From positions 248,001 to 312,000 of the forward strand of contig NZ_CP033324.1 of NCBI RefSeq assembly GCF_003710085.1: a stretch of DNA of 64,000 nt. The letters run 5' to 3'. The position numbers and the translations under genes were made by a program. Position 1 is the stretch's first letter; each line of letters opens with the position of its first letter. Of the stretch, positions 26,795 through 35,067 are shown in pieces. Under the pieces are notes generated by a model. The model saw nothing but the letters and a program-made list of their open reading frames with translations, was not told where the DNA came from and did not search any database. The DNA comes from Nocardioides pantholopis (GTDB taxonomy: Bacteria; Actinomycetota; Actinomycetes; Propionibacteriales; Nocardioidaceae).

Positions 26795-27261
26795 TGAGCG
26801 CCGCGGAGGAGCGCCTCGCCGCGCTGGGCCTGTCGGTGCCGGAGGTGGCCGCGCCCGTCGCGGCGTACGTCCCCGCCGTCCGCTCCGGCGACCACGTCTT
26901 CACCTCCGGCCAGCTGCCGATGCGGGTCGGCGAGCTGATGGCCACCGGCAAGGTGGGCGCCGAGGTGACGACCGAGGAGGCCTACGCGTGCGCGCAGCAG
27001 TGCGTGCTGAACGCGATCGCCGCCGTGCGGGCCGAGCTCGGCGACCTGGACCTGGTCGAGCGGGTGGTCAAGGTGGTCGTGTTCGTCGCCTCCACCCGCG
27101 ACTTCACCGGGCAGCCGCAGGTGGCCAACGGCGCCTCGGAGCTGCTCGGCCAGGTCTTCGGGGACGCCGGCGTGCACGCCCGGTCGGCCGTCGGGGTGAC
27201 GTCGCTGCCGCTGGACGCGCCGGTCGAGGTCGAGCTGATGGTCCGGGTGGCGGCCGGCTGA
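26794..27261 (+). CDS. RidA/YjgF family protein (Rv3678c-type)
   Basis: A 155-aa protein of the RidA/YjgF superfamily, which includes enamine/imine deaminases. It has YVPAVRSGDHVFTSGQLPM, the central AYACAQQCVLNAIAAVRAELGDLDLVERVVKVVVFVAS and RSAVGVTSLPLDAPVEVELMV. The catalytic arginine of true RidA proteins normally lies in the segment RxxxxVxxLP; here RSAVGVTSLP fits. This subgroup (YjgF/chorismate-mutase-like, Rv3678c) is not proven to have deaminase activity. Confidence 0.9.
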   Translation: MSAAEERLAALGLSVPEVAAPVAAYVPAVRSGDHVFTSGQLPMRVGELMATGKVGAEVTTEEAYACAQQCVLNAIAAVRAELGDLDLVERVVKVVVFVASTRDFTGQPQVANGASELLGQVFGDAGVHARSAVGVTSLPLDAPVEVELMVRVAAG

Positions 27262-28130
27262 TGCGGGTCCCGCTCCCGCCGGTGCCGCTGCCGGCCGAGG
27301 TGGCCGCGCTCGCCCAGCAGTACGCCGAGGGGGCCCGCACGCCCACCGAGCCGCGCAACGCGGCCACGGTGATCCTGATGCGCCCCTCCGAGCGCGGGCC
27401 GGAGGTCTACTACATGCGTCGGCAGGTCTCGATGGACTTCGCGGCCGGCATGGCTGTCTATCCCGGCGGCGGCGTGGACCCGCGCGACTTCGACGCCAGC
27501 GTCGGCTGGGCCGGGCCCGGTCCCGCCGAGTGGGCGAGCCGACTGGGGTGCGCGGAGGAGACCGCGCGGGCGCTGGTCGCCGCCGCGGTGCGGGAGACCT
27601 TCGAGGAGTCGGGGGTGCTGCTCGCCGGCCCGTCGGCCGACGAGGTCGTCGCCGACACCACCGGCGCGGACTGGGAGGCCGACCGGGTGGCGCTGGAGTC
27701 GCGCGAGCTGGCCATGACCGACTTCCTCAACCGCCGCGGGCTGGTGCTGCGCACCGACCTGCTCGGCGTCTGGGACGCGTGGGTGACGCCGGTCTTCGAG
27801 CCGAAGCGCTTCGCCACCTGGTTCTTCGTCGCCGCGCTGCCGCAGGGCCAGCGCACCCGCGACGTCTCGACCGAGTCCTCCTCGGTGACCTGGCTCCCCG
27901 CGCGGGTCGCGGCCGAGCAGGCCGATGCGGGCGAGCTGGCGCTGATGCCCCCGACGTACCTCACCTCGCTGGAGGTCGGCACCCACGCCGACCCCGAGGA
28001 GGTGCTGGCGACCGCGGCGTCCCGCTCGGTGCGGATGTTCTGCCCCACCGCCGAGCCGTACGGCGCGGACTGGACGCTCTCGGTGCCGCCCCGGCTGCGG
28101 GACCTGCTGGCCTCGCGGGAGCGCGGATGA
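27261..28130 (+). CDS. NUDIX hydrolase
   Basis: A 289-aa protein with an N-terminal NUDIX fold. AATVILMRPSERGPEVYYMRRQ is the first strand region and AVYPGGGVDPRD precedes a long insertion. The NUDIX box is split by that insertion and ends AAVRETFEESGVLLAG (REx2-EExG). This arrangement, with about 40 residues between the GG and RE elements, is typical of the NUDT19/RNF-like group that cleaves CoA derivatives. It overlaps the RidA stop by one base and the MBL start by four. Confidence 0.87.
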   Translation: MRVPLPPVPLPAEVAALAQQYAEGARTPTEPRNAATVILMRPSERGPEVYYMRRQVSMDFAAGMAVYPGGGVDPRDFDASVGWAGPGPAEWASRLGCAEETARALVAAAVRETFEESGVLLAGPSADEVVADTTGADWEADRVALESRELAMTDFLNRRGLVLRTDLLGVWDAWVTPVFEPKRFATWFFVAALPQGQRTRDVSTESSSVTWLPARVAAEQADAGELALMPPTYLTSLEVGTHADPEEVLATAASRSVRMFCPTAEPYGADWTLSVPPRLRDLLASRERG

Positions 28131-28951
28131 GCGGCGCCTGGAACGGCGGCAGCTATCCGCCGCGGGCCGAGTGCCTGCTCGCCCCGAATCCTGGGATCAT
28201 GACCCTCGACGGCACCAACACCTGGGTGCTGCGCGAGCCGGGGGCCGGCCCCGACCAGCAGCGCGCCGTGGTCGTCGACCCGGGCCCGATCCAGGACGGC
28301 CACCTGGACCGCCTGGTGGCGGAGACCGGCGAGGTGGGGCTGGTGCTGCTGACCCACCTCCACCTCGACCACTCCGAGGTGGCCGAGACCTTCGCGCGGG
28401 CCAAGGGCTGCGCGGTGCGTGCCCTGGACCCGGCGTACTGCTTCGCGGGCGACCCGGTCGCCGACGGCGAGGAGCTGGACGTCGACGGGCTGCGGCTGCG
28501 GGTCCTCACCACGCCGGGCCACACCGCCGACTCGATCTCGCTGGTGCTGCCCGCCGAGCGGGTGCTGCTCAGCGGCGACATGGTGCTCGGCCGCGGCACC
28601 ACTGTCGTGGCGCACCCCGGCGGGCAGCTGGGCGCGTACTTCGACTCGATCGAGCGGATGCGGGCGCTGGTGGCCGCGGGCGAGGTCGAGACCATCTGGC
28701 CCGCCCACGGCCCGGTCCTCGACGACGCCGGCGCGGTCCTGGACTTCTACCTGGCCCACCGCCGCGACCGGCTGGCCCAGGTCGAGGCCGCGCTCGCCCA
28801 CCTCTCGGTCGCCGTCTCGCCCCACCTCGCCGACGACGACTCCCTGCCCCGTCGGGTCGTCGAGGTCGTGTACGCCGAGGTCGACCCGGTCCTCTGGGAC
28901 GCCGCCGAGCTCTCGGTGCGCGCCCAGCTCGCCTACCTCTCCTCCCGTTGA
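28127..28951 (+). CDS. Metallo-beta-lactamase fold hydrolase (Rv3677c-type)
   Basis: A 274-aa MBL-fold enzyme. The zinc motif is LLTHLHLDHSEVA (HxHxDH) at about 78-90, with H in TPGHTADS (about residue 140), D in LLSGDMVLG (about 155) and H in WPAHGPVL (about 195), completing the two-metal site. The C-terminal winged-helix-like segment (LAQVEAALAHLSVAVSPHLADDD) is typical of the LACTB2 group, which has endoribonuclease members. The TGA stop lies inside the first unit of the left 21-bp repeat array. Confidence 0.9.
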   Translation: MSGAWNGGSYPPRAECLLAPNPGIMTLDGTNTWVLREPGAGPDQQRAVVVDPGPIQDGHLDRLVAETGEVGLVLLTHLHLDHSEVAETFARAKGCAVRALDPAYCFAGDPVADGEELDVDGLRLRVLTTPGHTADSISLVLPAERVLLSGDMVLGRGTTVVAHPGGQLGAYFDSIERMRALVAAGEVETIWPAHGPVLDDAGAVLDFYLAHRRDRLAQVEAALAHLSVAVSPHLADDDSLPRRVVEVVYAEVDPVLWDAAELSVRAQLAYLSSR

Positions 28952-29013
28952 ATCGGGACCTCTGACGGCCGAGTCGGGAGTTGTGACCTTCGAGTCGGGA
29001 CTTCTGGTGGCAG
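28951..29013 (+). repeat. Left array: three 21-bp direct repeats (core A[AG]TCGGGA)
   Basis: TCGGGA occurs at 28953-28958, 28974-28979 and 28995-29000, exactly 21 bp apart. The units are AATCGGGACCTCTGACGGCC, AGTCGGGAGTTGTGACCTTC and AGTCGGGACTTCTGGTGGCA, each followed by one more base. The first unit begins in the stop codon of the MBL gene. An inverted array with the same period is on the other side of the DUF559-like gene. Confidence 0.9.
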
Positions 29014-29115
29014 TGCGCGCCGCTTGCTCTCCACAGGCCGGTGGGGGCGCACCCCTGTCCACAGCGCTACGGCGTCCGGCGCCTCCGCGGGCGTGGGCCG
29101 ACGCATCGTCGCGGC

Positions 29116-30030
29116 ATGCGGAGCCGATGGCCTGACGAGCCGTTCACACGTGCGGAGCTGTCCGGGCTCGACATCACCGCCGCCGAGCTGCGGCGCGGGC
29201 TGGCCGAGGGCGAGGTCCGTCCGGTGGTGCGTGGCGCGTTCCTGGCGGCGCACCTGCCCGACACCATCGAGCTGCGCGCTCGGGCGGTGGCCAAGGTGGT
29301 CAGCCCGCACCACGTCGTCACCGACCGCACCGCCGCCTGGCTGCACGGCGTCGACACGCACGGGTACGCCGAGCACGACGGTCCGCCCCTGATCGAGTCG
29401 TGCGCCCTGCGCTGGCACGAGCCGACCACCCTCCCCGGGGTCGACGGTCGCACCCGCGACCTCGCTCCCCGCGACGTGATGGCGCTCCACGGCGTACGCG
29501 TGACGACACCGCTGCGCACCGCCCTCGACCTCGGCTGCTGCCTGCGCCGGCGCGAGGCCTTCGCCGCCATGGTGATGCTCGCCCGGCTGCATCACCTGAC
29601 CGCCTCCGAGCTGGTCCGGGAGATGCGGCGATATCGCCGCCGCCGCGGCGTGGTCCAGCTGCGCGAGCTCGCCGGCCTGGTGGATCCCCGGATCGAGTCC
29701 CAGCGGGAGGCGTGGACGCTGCTCGAGATAGCCGACGCCGGGCTGCCGCTTCCGGAGCCCCAGGTCTGGGTCGAGGTCGACGGGGTGCCGACATACCGCC
29801 TCGACCTCGCCTACGAGCACCGCAAGGTCTGCGTGGAGTACGACGGGGGCGCGGCCCACTCGAGCCCGGAGCAGCGCGCCTACGACGAGCGTCGCCGGCG
29901 GTGGCTGCGCGAGCACGGGTGGGTGGTGATCGTCGTGCGAGCCGGCGACTTCACCGGCGAGGCGCGGGACCGGTGGCTCGCCGAGCTCAGCGCGGCGCTT
30001 GCTCCGGCGTACTCCAACCGCAGGTGGTGA
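29116..30030 (+). CDS. AbiEi-like / DUF559 nuclease-fold protein, flanked by repeat arrays
   Basis: A 304-aa protein. The N-terminal 70 residues ([35 protein letters not shown]) look like the AbiEi-type antitoxin winged helix. A middle domain follows, and the last 80 residues resemble DUF559/Vsr-type endonuclease folds: [24 protein letters not shown], then [19 protein letters not shown]. Candidate PD-(D/E)xK residues are D in RLDLAY and E in CVEYD, although no separate catalytic Lys is clear. No toxin partner gene lies beside it. It splits the MBL-crp neighbourhood and is bracketed by inverted 21-bp repeats. ATG 29116 is used; longer frames run into the repeats. Confidence 0.8.
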   Translation: MRSRWPDEPFTRAELSGLDITAAELRRGLAEGEVRPVVRGAFLAAHLPDTIELRARAVAKVVSPHHVVTDRTAAWLHGVDTHGYAEHDGPPLIESCALRWHEPTTLPGVDGRTRDLAPRDVMALHGVRVTTPLRTALDLGCCLRRREAFAAMVMLARLHHLTASELVREMRRYRRRRGVVQLRELAGLVDPRIESQREAWTLLEIADAGLPLPEPQVWVEVDGVPTYRLDLAYEHRKVCVEYDGGAAHSSPEQRAYDERRRRWLREHGWVVIVVRAGDFTGEARDRWLAELSAALAPAYSNRRW

Positions 30031-30090
30031 CCAGGAGTCCCGACTCGACCGTCAGGACTCCCGACTCGACCCGCGCAAGTCCCGACTCAA
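30028..30090 (-). repeat. Right array: three 21-bp repeats in inverted orientation
   Basis: TCCCGA (the complement of TCGGGA) occurs at 30038-30043, 30059-30064 and 30080-30085, again exactly 21 bp apart. Read on the minus strand the units are GAGTCGGGACTCCTGG, GAGTCGGGAGTCCTGACGG and GAGTCGGGACTTGCGC, closely matching the left array. The array begins at the stop codon of the DUF559-like gene and ends 2 bp from the stop codon of crp. Confidence 0.9.
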
Positions 30091-30091
30091 C

Positions 30092-30769
30092 TCAGCGGGC
30101 CCGGCGGCCCAGCCGCTCGACGTCCATGATCACGACCGAGCGGGGCTCCAGGCGCAGCCAGCCGCGGGCCGCGAAGTCGGCCAGCGCCTTGTTGACGGTC
30201 TCGCGGGAGGCGCCGACCAGCTGGGCCAGCTCCTCCTGGGTGAGGTCGTGGTGGACGTGGACGCCGTCGTCGGCGGTGCGGCCGAACCGGTCGGCGAGGT
30301 CGAGCAGCGCCTTGGCCACGCGACCGGGTACGTCGGAGAAGACCAGGTCGGCCACCACGTCGTTGGCCTTGCGCAGCCGGCTGGCGAGCTGGGCGAGCAG
30401 GCCGCGGGCGACCATCGGCCGACCGTCGAGCCAGCGCAGCAGGTCCTCGTGGGAGAGCGAGGCGAAGCCGGCGTCGGTGACGGCGGTGACGGTGCCGGAG
30501 CGCGGGCCCGGGTCGAAGAGCGAGAGCTCGCCGAACATCTGGCCGGGGCCGAGGATCGCGAGCAGGTTCTCGCGGCCGTCGGCCGAGGTGCGCCCGAGCT
30601 TCACCTTGCCGTCGAGCACGACGTAGAGCTTGTCGCCGGTGTCTCCCTCGTGGAAGAGCACCTCGCCGCGTCGCAGTCGGCTCTCGGTCATGGAGGCGCG
30701 CAGCGCGGTCGCGGCCTCGTCGTCCAGAGCACTGAAAAGCGGTGCCTGACGCAGCACGTCGTTGTCCAC
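30092..30769 (-). CDS. crp: Crp/Fnr family regulator (mycobacterial CRP / GlxR type)
   Basis: A 225-aa cAMP-binding regulator. The cyclic-nucleotide domain (about 10-120) has [21 protein letters not shown] and the phosphate-binding cassette [18 protein letters not shown]. The C-terminal winged helix has [29 protein letters not shown], with the recognition helix SRETVNKAL. It matches the GlxR/CRP family, a global regulator of carbon metabolism in actinobacteria. GTG 30769 is preceded by an excellent AAGGAGG. A CRP-like palindrome lies in its own promoter, suggesting autoregulation. Confidence 0.95.
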   Translation of the reverse strand: MDNDVLRQAPLFSALDDEAATALRASMTESRLRRGEVLFHEGDTGDKLYVVLDGKVKLGRTSADGRENLLAILGPGQMFGELSLFDPGPRSGTVTAVTDAGFASLSHEDLLRWLDGRPMVARGLLAQLASRLRKANDVVADLVFSDVPGRVAKALLDLADRFGRTADDGVHVHHDLTQEELAQLVGASRETVNKALADFAARGWLRLEPRSVVIMDVERLGRRAR

Positions 30770-30814
30770 GGTTCCTCCTTGGTTGCGCCGGCTGGCATGC
30801 GCGGCGTCGCGGGA

Positions 30815-30839
30815 ATCCTATCCAGTGCCCTAGATCACA
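30815..30839 (-). promoter_or_regulatory. crp promoter with overlapping CRP-like palindrome
   Basis: On the minus strand TGTGATCTAGGGCACT (30839-30824) matches TGTGA-N6-TCACA at 8 of 10 positions. The -10 TAGGAT (30820-30815) follows directly and TTCCTG lies 17 bases upstream as a weak -35. The site sits between -35 and -10, a position suited to autorepression. Confidence 0.6.
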
Positions 30840-30901
30840 GGAACCATTGGTCCCCCAAGGAACGTATTCGGCCGGCGCGGCGGCCTGTCGGAGCCGCGCC
30901 G

Positions 30902-30907
30902 TACCCT
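30902..30907 (+). promoter_or_regulatory. Leaderless-type -10 element of nth
   Basis: TACCCT at 30902-30907 is followed by exactly six bases and the GTG at 30914. No ribosome-binding site is visible, supporting a leaderless transcript for the nth-tlpA-NUDIX-marP operon. Confidence 0.5.
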
Positions 30908-30913
30908 TGCCCC

Positions 30914-31618
30914 GTGCCCGCCGTCGAGACCGCCACCGGACTGGTGCGCCGCGCCCGCAAGATCGACCGGGTGCTGGCGCAGACCTACCCCGACGCGCGC
31001 TGCGAGCTCGACTTCGACAACCCCTTCGAGCTGCTGGTCGTGACGGTCCTGTCCGCGCAGACCACCGACAAGCGGGTCAACGCGGTCCGGCCCACCCTGT
31101 TCGCCGCCTACCCCGACCCGGCCGCCATGGCCGCTGCCGACCGGGCCCACCTCGAGCAGATCCTCGGGCCGCTCGGGTTCTTCCGGGCCAAGGCCGAGTC
31201 GCTGCTCAAGCTCAGCGCCGTCCTCGTCGAGCAGTACGCCGGCCAGGTGCCGCCCCGCCTCGACGACCTCGTCAAGCTCCCAGGCGTGGGCCGCAAGACC
31301 GCCAACGTCGTGCTCGGCAACGCCTTCGGAATCCCCGGGATCACCGTCGACACCCACTTCGGCCGGCTGGCGCGCCGCTTCGGCTGGACCGAGCAGACCG
31401 ACCCGGTCAAGGTCGAGCACGCCATCGGCGCGCTGTTCCCGCCCCGGGACTGGACGATGCTCTCCCACCACCTGATCTGGCACGGCCGCCGGGTCTGCCA
31501 CGCCCGCCGCCCGGCCTGCGGCGCCTGCCCGGTCGCCCGCTGGTGCCCGGCGTACGGCGAGGGCCCGACCGACGCGGCCGAGGCCGCGAAGCTGGTGAAG
31601 ACCGAGGGCCGCGCGTGA
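30914..31618 (+). CDS. nth: Endonuclease III
   Basis: DNA glycosylase/AP lyase that removes oxidised pyrimidines. The 234-aa product contains the helix-hairpin-helix [20 protein letters not shown], whose Lys is the catalytic nucleophile, and the catalytic Asp in [14 protein letters not shown]. The 4Fe-4S loop is C-x6-C-x2-C-x5-C ([17 protein letters not shown]). It is divergent from crp, as in M. tuberculosis, and overlaps the next gene by 4 nt. Confidence 0.96.
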   Translation: MPAVETATGLVRRARKIDRVLAQTYPDARCELDFDNPFELLVVTVLSAQTTDKRVNAVRPTLFAAYPDPAAMAAADRAHLEQILGPLGFFRAKAESLLKLSAVLVEQYAGQVPPRLDDLVKLPGVGRKTANVVLGNAFGIPGITVDTHFGRLARRFGWTEQTDPVKVEHAIGALFPPRDWTMLSHHLIWHGRRVCHARRPACGACPVARWCPAYGEGPTDAAEAAKLVKTEGRA

Positions 31619-32232
31619 GGGTCCGCATCCTGGCCGTGGTCGGCCTGCTGCTGACCGCGCTGCTGTGCTCCTGCGCGCCGGAGGCCGACGAGCCCGGCGA
31701 CGGCGAGTCCGGGGGACCCTCGGCGTCCAACATCGACGTGGATACCCCCGAGCTGCGGGCGCTGAAGAAGCGGGCCGGCATCGAGCCGTGCGTCCCCGGC
31801 CCCGCGACCGACGGAGGGCTGCCCTCGCTGACCCTGGCCTGCCTGGGCGGCGGGCCGGCGGTCGACCTGGCCAGCCTCGAGGGCCCGCTCGTGCTCAACT
31901 ACTGGTACGCCGCCTGCGGGCCGTGCCGCAAGGAGATGCCTGCCGTGCAGGACTTCTACGAGCGGTACGGCGACCGGGTGCCGGTGATCGGCATCGACAT
32001 CATGGACGTGATGCCGAAGGCCGCGCTCGAGCTGGCCGAGCAGACGGGCGCGCGCTACCCGCAGCTCGCCGACCCGGGCGGGGACCTGCAGGGCACCGAC
32101 CTGCGCGCGATCGGCTATCCCACCTTCGCCTTCCTCGACGCCGACGGCGAGACCACGATGGTCGGCGGCGGGATCGAGTCCGCCGAGGAGCTGGTCGAGC
32201 TCGTCGAGGAGCACCTGGGGATCGCGCTGTGA
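31615..32232 (+). CDS. TlpA/thioredoxin-like exported lipoprotein
   Basis: A 205-aa exported thiol protein. The N-terminus ([21 protein letters not shown]) is a signal peptide with a plausible lipid-attachment cysteine. The thioredoxin fold follows with the redox motif [14 protein letters not shown] (CxxC at about residues 101-104) and the cis-proline region GYPTFAFLD. It resembles Rv3673c, in the same position next to nth. It probably reduces extracytoplasmic disulfides. GTG overlaps the nth stop by 4 nt. Confidence 0.9.
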   Translation: MRVRILAVVGLLLTALLCSCAPEADEPGDGESGGPSASNIDVDTPELRALKKRAGIEPCVPGPATDGGLPSLTLACLGGGPAVDLASLEGPLVLNYWYAACGPCRKEMPAVQDFYERYGDRVPVIGIDIMDVMPKAALELAEQTGARYPQLADPGGDLQGTDLRAIGYPTFAFLDADGETTMVGGGIESAEELVELVEEHLGIAL

Positions 32233-32957
32233 AGCCGTTCCCGCCCTGGCTGCTCCCGGTCCGGGAGGCCTGCGGCACCATCGAGGCCGAGCAGCTGACC
32301 CGCTACGTGCCGCCCGAGGGCGCCGACGTGCGCCGCGGCGCGGTGCTGATGCTCTTCAGCGAGGGGCCGCTGGGCGGGGAGGTGCTGCTGACCGAGCGGG
32401 CCCACGACATGCGCTCCCACCCCGGCCAGGTCTCGTTCCCCGGCGGCTCGGTCGATCCGGGGGAGTCGGTCGTCGAGGCCGCGCTGCGCGAGGCCGAGGA
32501 GGAGGTCGGCGTCGTGCCGAGCTCGGTCGAGGTCTTCGGGATGCTGCCGGAGCTGTGGCTGCCGCCCAGCAACTTCGCGGTCACGCCGGTGCTGGGCTGG
32601 TGGCGCGAGCCGGCCGAGGTCGGTGTGGTGAGCGAGGCCGAGGTGCACGCGATCCACCACGCGCCGATCGCGGAGCTGATGGACCCCGAGCACCGCGTCA
32701 CCGTGCGCCACCCCAACGGCTACACCAGCCCGGGCTTCCTCATCGGGACCGACAAGGACGTCATCCTCTGGGGCTTCACCGGCGGTATCGTCGCCCGGCT
32801 CTTCGACTACCTGGGCTGGACCCGTCCCTGGGACTCCTCGCGGGTGCGTGACCTGCCGGCGTACATGCTGCAGGGTGACTCCCGGACCCAGCGCAACGCG
32901 CGGGCCGGGCTCCTCGACATCTCCGACGAGGAGCACGAACGACGGGAGCGGCCGTGA
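32229..32957 (+). CDS. NUDIX hydrolase, CoA-pyrophosphatase type
   Basis: A 242-aa NUDIX enzyme equivalent to Rv3672c. The UPF0035-like motif LLTERAHDMRSHPGQVSFPGG directly precedes the NUDIX box GGSVDPGESVVEAALREAEEEVGV (GX5EX7REx2EExGx). The combination LTxRsxxMRxHxGQVaFPGG is characteristic of CoA-cleaving NUDIX enzymes such as NudL/YeaB. It is the third gene of a four-gene operon with 4-nt overlaps on both sides. Confidence 0.9.
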   Translation: MKPFPPWLLPVREACGTIEAEQLTRYVPPEGADVRRGAVLMLFSEGPLGGEVLLTERAHDMRSHPGQVSFPGGSVDPGESVVEAALREAEEEVGVVPSSVEVFGMLPELWLPPSNFAVTPVLGWWREPAEVGVVSEAEVHAIHHAPIAELMDPEHRVTVRHPNGYTSPGFLIGTDKDVILWGFTGGIVARLFDYLGWTRPWDSSRVRDLPAYMLQGDSRTQRNARAGLLDISDEEHERRERP

Positions 32958-34132
32958 ACGTCCTCGACTGGCTGCTGGTCGTGGTCGTGCTCGCCTACGC
33001 CCTGTCCGGCTACTGGCAGGGCTTCGTGACCGGTGCCTTCGCGACCGCCGGGCTGCTCCTCGGCGGGCTGTTCGGCATCTGGCTCGCGCCGATCGCCCTC
33101 GGCGAGGCCGAGCAGTCGCTGGTGGTCTCGCTCGCGGCCCTGTTCATCGTGATCCTGTCCGCGTCCCTGGGCCAGGCCCTCTTCCAGTACGCCGGCGCCC
33201 GGATCCGCTCGCGGATCACCTGGCAGCCGGCCCGGGCCCTGGACGCCGTCGGCGGCGCCGCGCTCAGCGCGGTCGCCGTGCTGCTGGTCGCCTGGGCGCT
33301 CGGGGTGGCGATCTCCGGCAGCCGGATCGGGGCGATCACCCCGGTGGTGCGGGAGTCGACGGTGCTGGCGAAGGTCAACGACACGCTGCCGCTGTCGGCT
33401 TCCTCGCTGCTGCGCTCCTTCGACTCGGTCGTCGGGACCACGTTCTTCCCCCGCTACCTCGAGCCGTTCGCGCCGGAGCGGATCGTCCAGGTGGCCCCCG
33501 GCGAGCAGGCGCTCCTCGGCCAGCCCCGGGTGGCGGCGGCCGAGGAGAGCGTGCTGAAGATCCGCGGCTCCAACAGCTGCGGACGCGGCGTCGAGGGCAC
33601 CGGCTTCGTCTACGCCCGGGACCGGCTGATGACCAACGCCCACGTCGTCGCCGGGGTGTCCGACCCGGAGGTCGTGGTCGACGGCGGCTCCCCGATCCCG
33701 GCCGAGGTGGTCCTCTACGACTCCCGCCTCGACCTCGCGGTGCTGGCCTTCGACAGCGGGGACCGCGCGGCCCTCGATCTGGACTCCTCGGCCCAGCCCA
33801 AGGAGTCGGTGGTGATCCTGGGCTATCCCGAGGATGGCCCGTACGACGCCCAGGCCGCCCGGATCCGATCCGAGCAGCGGCTGCGCTCGCCCGACATCTA
33901 CGGCAGCGGGTCGGTGACCCGGGAGGTCTTCTCCCTGCGCGGCCTGGTCCGGCCCGGCAACTCCGGCGGGCCGATCGTGGCGCGCGACGGCGACGTCGTC
34001 GGCGTCGTCTTCGCCGCGTCGGTCACCGACAGCGAGACCGGCTACGCGCTCACGGCCGACCAGGTGTCGGCGGCGGGGGACGCCGGCCGGGACCGCACCG
34101 CCGAGGTGTCGACGGGCGCCTGTGCCGGCTGA
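32954..34132 (+). CDS. MarP-type membrane serine protease (CvpA + trypsin-like domain)
   Basis: A 392-aa protein with four N-terminal membrane segments of the CvpA fold (LVVVVLAYALSGYWQGFVTGAF onwards, to about residue 125) and a C-terminal chymotrypsin-like protease facing out. The catalytic triad is visible as H in MTNAHVVAG, D in SRLDLAVL and S in RPGNSGGPIV. The cysteine in GSNSCGRG may form the redox-sensitive disulfide described in mycobacterial MarP (Rv3671c), which protects cells from acid and oxidative stress. It closes the nth operon. Confidence 0.93.
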   Translation: MNVLDWLLVVVVLAYALSGYWQGFVTGAFATAGLLLGGLFGIWLAPIALGEAEQSLVVSLAALFIVILSASLGQALFQYAGARIRSRITWQPARALDAVGGAALSAVAVLLVAWALGVAISGSRIGAITPVVRESTVLAKVNDTLPLSASSLLRSFDSVVGTTFFPRYLEPFAPERIVQVAPGEQALLGQPRVAAAEESVLKIRGSNSCGRGVEGTGFVYARDRLMTNAHVVAGVSDPEVVVDGGSPIPAEVVLYDSRLDLAVLAFDSGDRAALDLDSSAQPKESVVILGYPEDGPYDAQAARIRSEQRLRSPDIYGSGSVTREVFSLRGLVRPGNSGGPIVARDGDVVGVVFAASVTDSETGYALTADQVSAAGDAGRDRTAEVSTGACAG

Positions 34133-34176
34133 GCGGGCCGACGGAACCGGACGGGGCCCACGCGCGTCCCACCGGC

Positions 34177-34569
34177 ATGCGTCGACTCCTCGCCCCGGCC
34201 GCGGCCGCGGCGCTCCTCCTGACCGGATGCGCGGCCACCACCGACAGCGGGCCGCCACCCCAGCGGGCGGAGCCCGCACCGGTGGCGGCTGACTCCCCGT
34301 CCCCGACACCGGCGTCGGCCCGGGGGGAGGTCGCGGTGGGGCACTGCTTCGTGCTCCCCGTCGAGTTCGACGGGGAGCTGTGGAACGTGCCGTTCGAGGG
34401 CCAGTTCGGGTGGGGAGGCGGTCAGCCCAGGGGGTGGCGGGGTGTCGGGGTCATGGCCCGCGTCGGCGAGCGGGAGGCTCGCTTCGTCGACCGCGGCGGC
34501 GCCACCGTCGAGTTCAGGCCGGTGACCGACCCGACGGTGCGCCGCGTGGAGGAGGCGTGGTGCGCCTGA
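34177..34569 (+). CDS. Small lipoprotein of unknown function
   Basis: A 130-aa protein with a lipoprotein signal peptide, MRRLLAPAAAAALLLTGCAA (lipobox LTGC, mature Cys at residue 18). A Pro/Ser/Ala linker follows, then a compact globular part with two cysteines (GHCFVLPVEFDGELW and VEEAWCA), which may pair. No family was recognised. It lies 44 nt after marP and could be co-transcribed with it. Confidence 0.75.
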   Translation: MRRLLAPAAAAALLLTGCAATTDSGPPPQRAEPAPVAADSPSPTPASARGEVAVGHCFVLPVEFDGELWNVPFEGQFGWGGGQPRGWRGVGVMARVGEREARFVDRGGATVEFRPVTDPTVRRVEEAWCA

Positions 34570-34593
34570 GCGGACCCTGGCGGGGCCGAGGGA

Positions 34594-35007
34594 TCAGGCG
34601 TGGCCCTGGAGTGCCCGGGGGATCTCCCGGCCCTGCTCGATGGCCCGGGTGGGCGGGCTGACCCGCTTGATCTTCTTCACGCCGACGAAGGCGAGCAGGC
34701 CCGCCAGCAGGACGTAGGCGCCGAAGACGATCAGGAACGCCCAGTGCAGCGACAGGCCGCTGCCGTTCCAGTGGATGAAGTAGGCGATCGCGACCGAGAG
34801 CATGATGATCGCGAGGACCGCGATGAAGCCGGCCGCCGCGAAGAGGGCGATCCCGAGCGCGCCGAAACGCGCGCTCACCTTGAGCTCGGACTTCGCGAGC
34901 TGGATCTCCTTGGAGATGAGCGTCGAGATGTCCCGGCTGGCGTCGGCGACGAGGCGGCCGATCGTGGGGTCCTCAGGGGACGGAGCCGGGGCCGGTGCGG
35001 TTGCCAT
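34594..35007 (-). CDS. Actinobacterial holin-X-like membrane protein (Rv3669-type)
   Basis: A 137-aa protein with the Act_Holin-X pattern: an N-terminal amphipathic region (TIGRLVADASRDISTLISKEIQLAKSELK) followed by two membrane hairpin segments (LGIALFAAAGFIAVLAIIMLSVAIAYFI and AFLIVFGAYVLLAGLLAFVGV) and a basic end. The family name comes from distant similarity to phage holins; no lysis role is shown. The M. tuberculosis homologue sits between marP and acs, as here. Confidence 0.85.
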   Translation of the reverse strand: MATAPAPAPSPEDPTIGRLVADASRDISTLISKEIQLAKSELKVSARFGALGIALFAAAGFIAVLAIIMLSVAIAYFIHWNGSGLSLHWAFLIVFGAYVLLAGLLAFVGVKKIKRVSPPTRAIEQGREIPRALQGHA

Positions 35008-35067
35008 GCGGGGGTTCTCCTCGTGGGTCTGGGCGTGGTGCTGACCCTACGACACGGGCCGTCGGGG

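Noticed and set aside
29116..30030. A complete type IV toxin-antitoxin system (AbiEi/AbiEii)
   Set aside because: Only the antitoxin-like N-terminal domain is present, fused to a nuclease-like domain; no AbiEii nucleotidyltransferase gene is next to it.
28951..30090. The 21-bp arrays as a CRISPR array or toxin-antitoxin operator
   Set aside because: The units are contiguous, imperfect and without unique spacers of 30 or more bases; no cas gene or toxin gene is adjacent.
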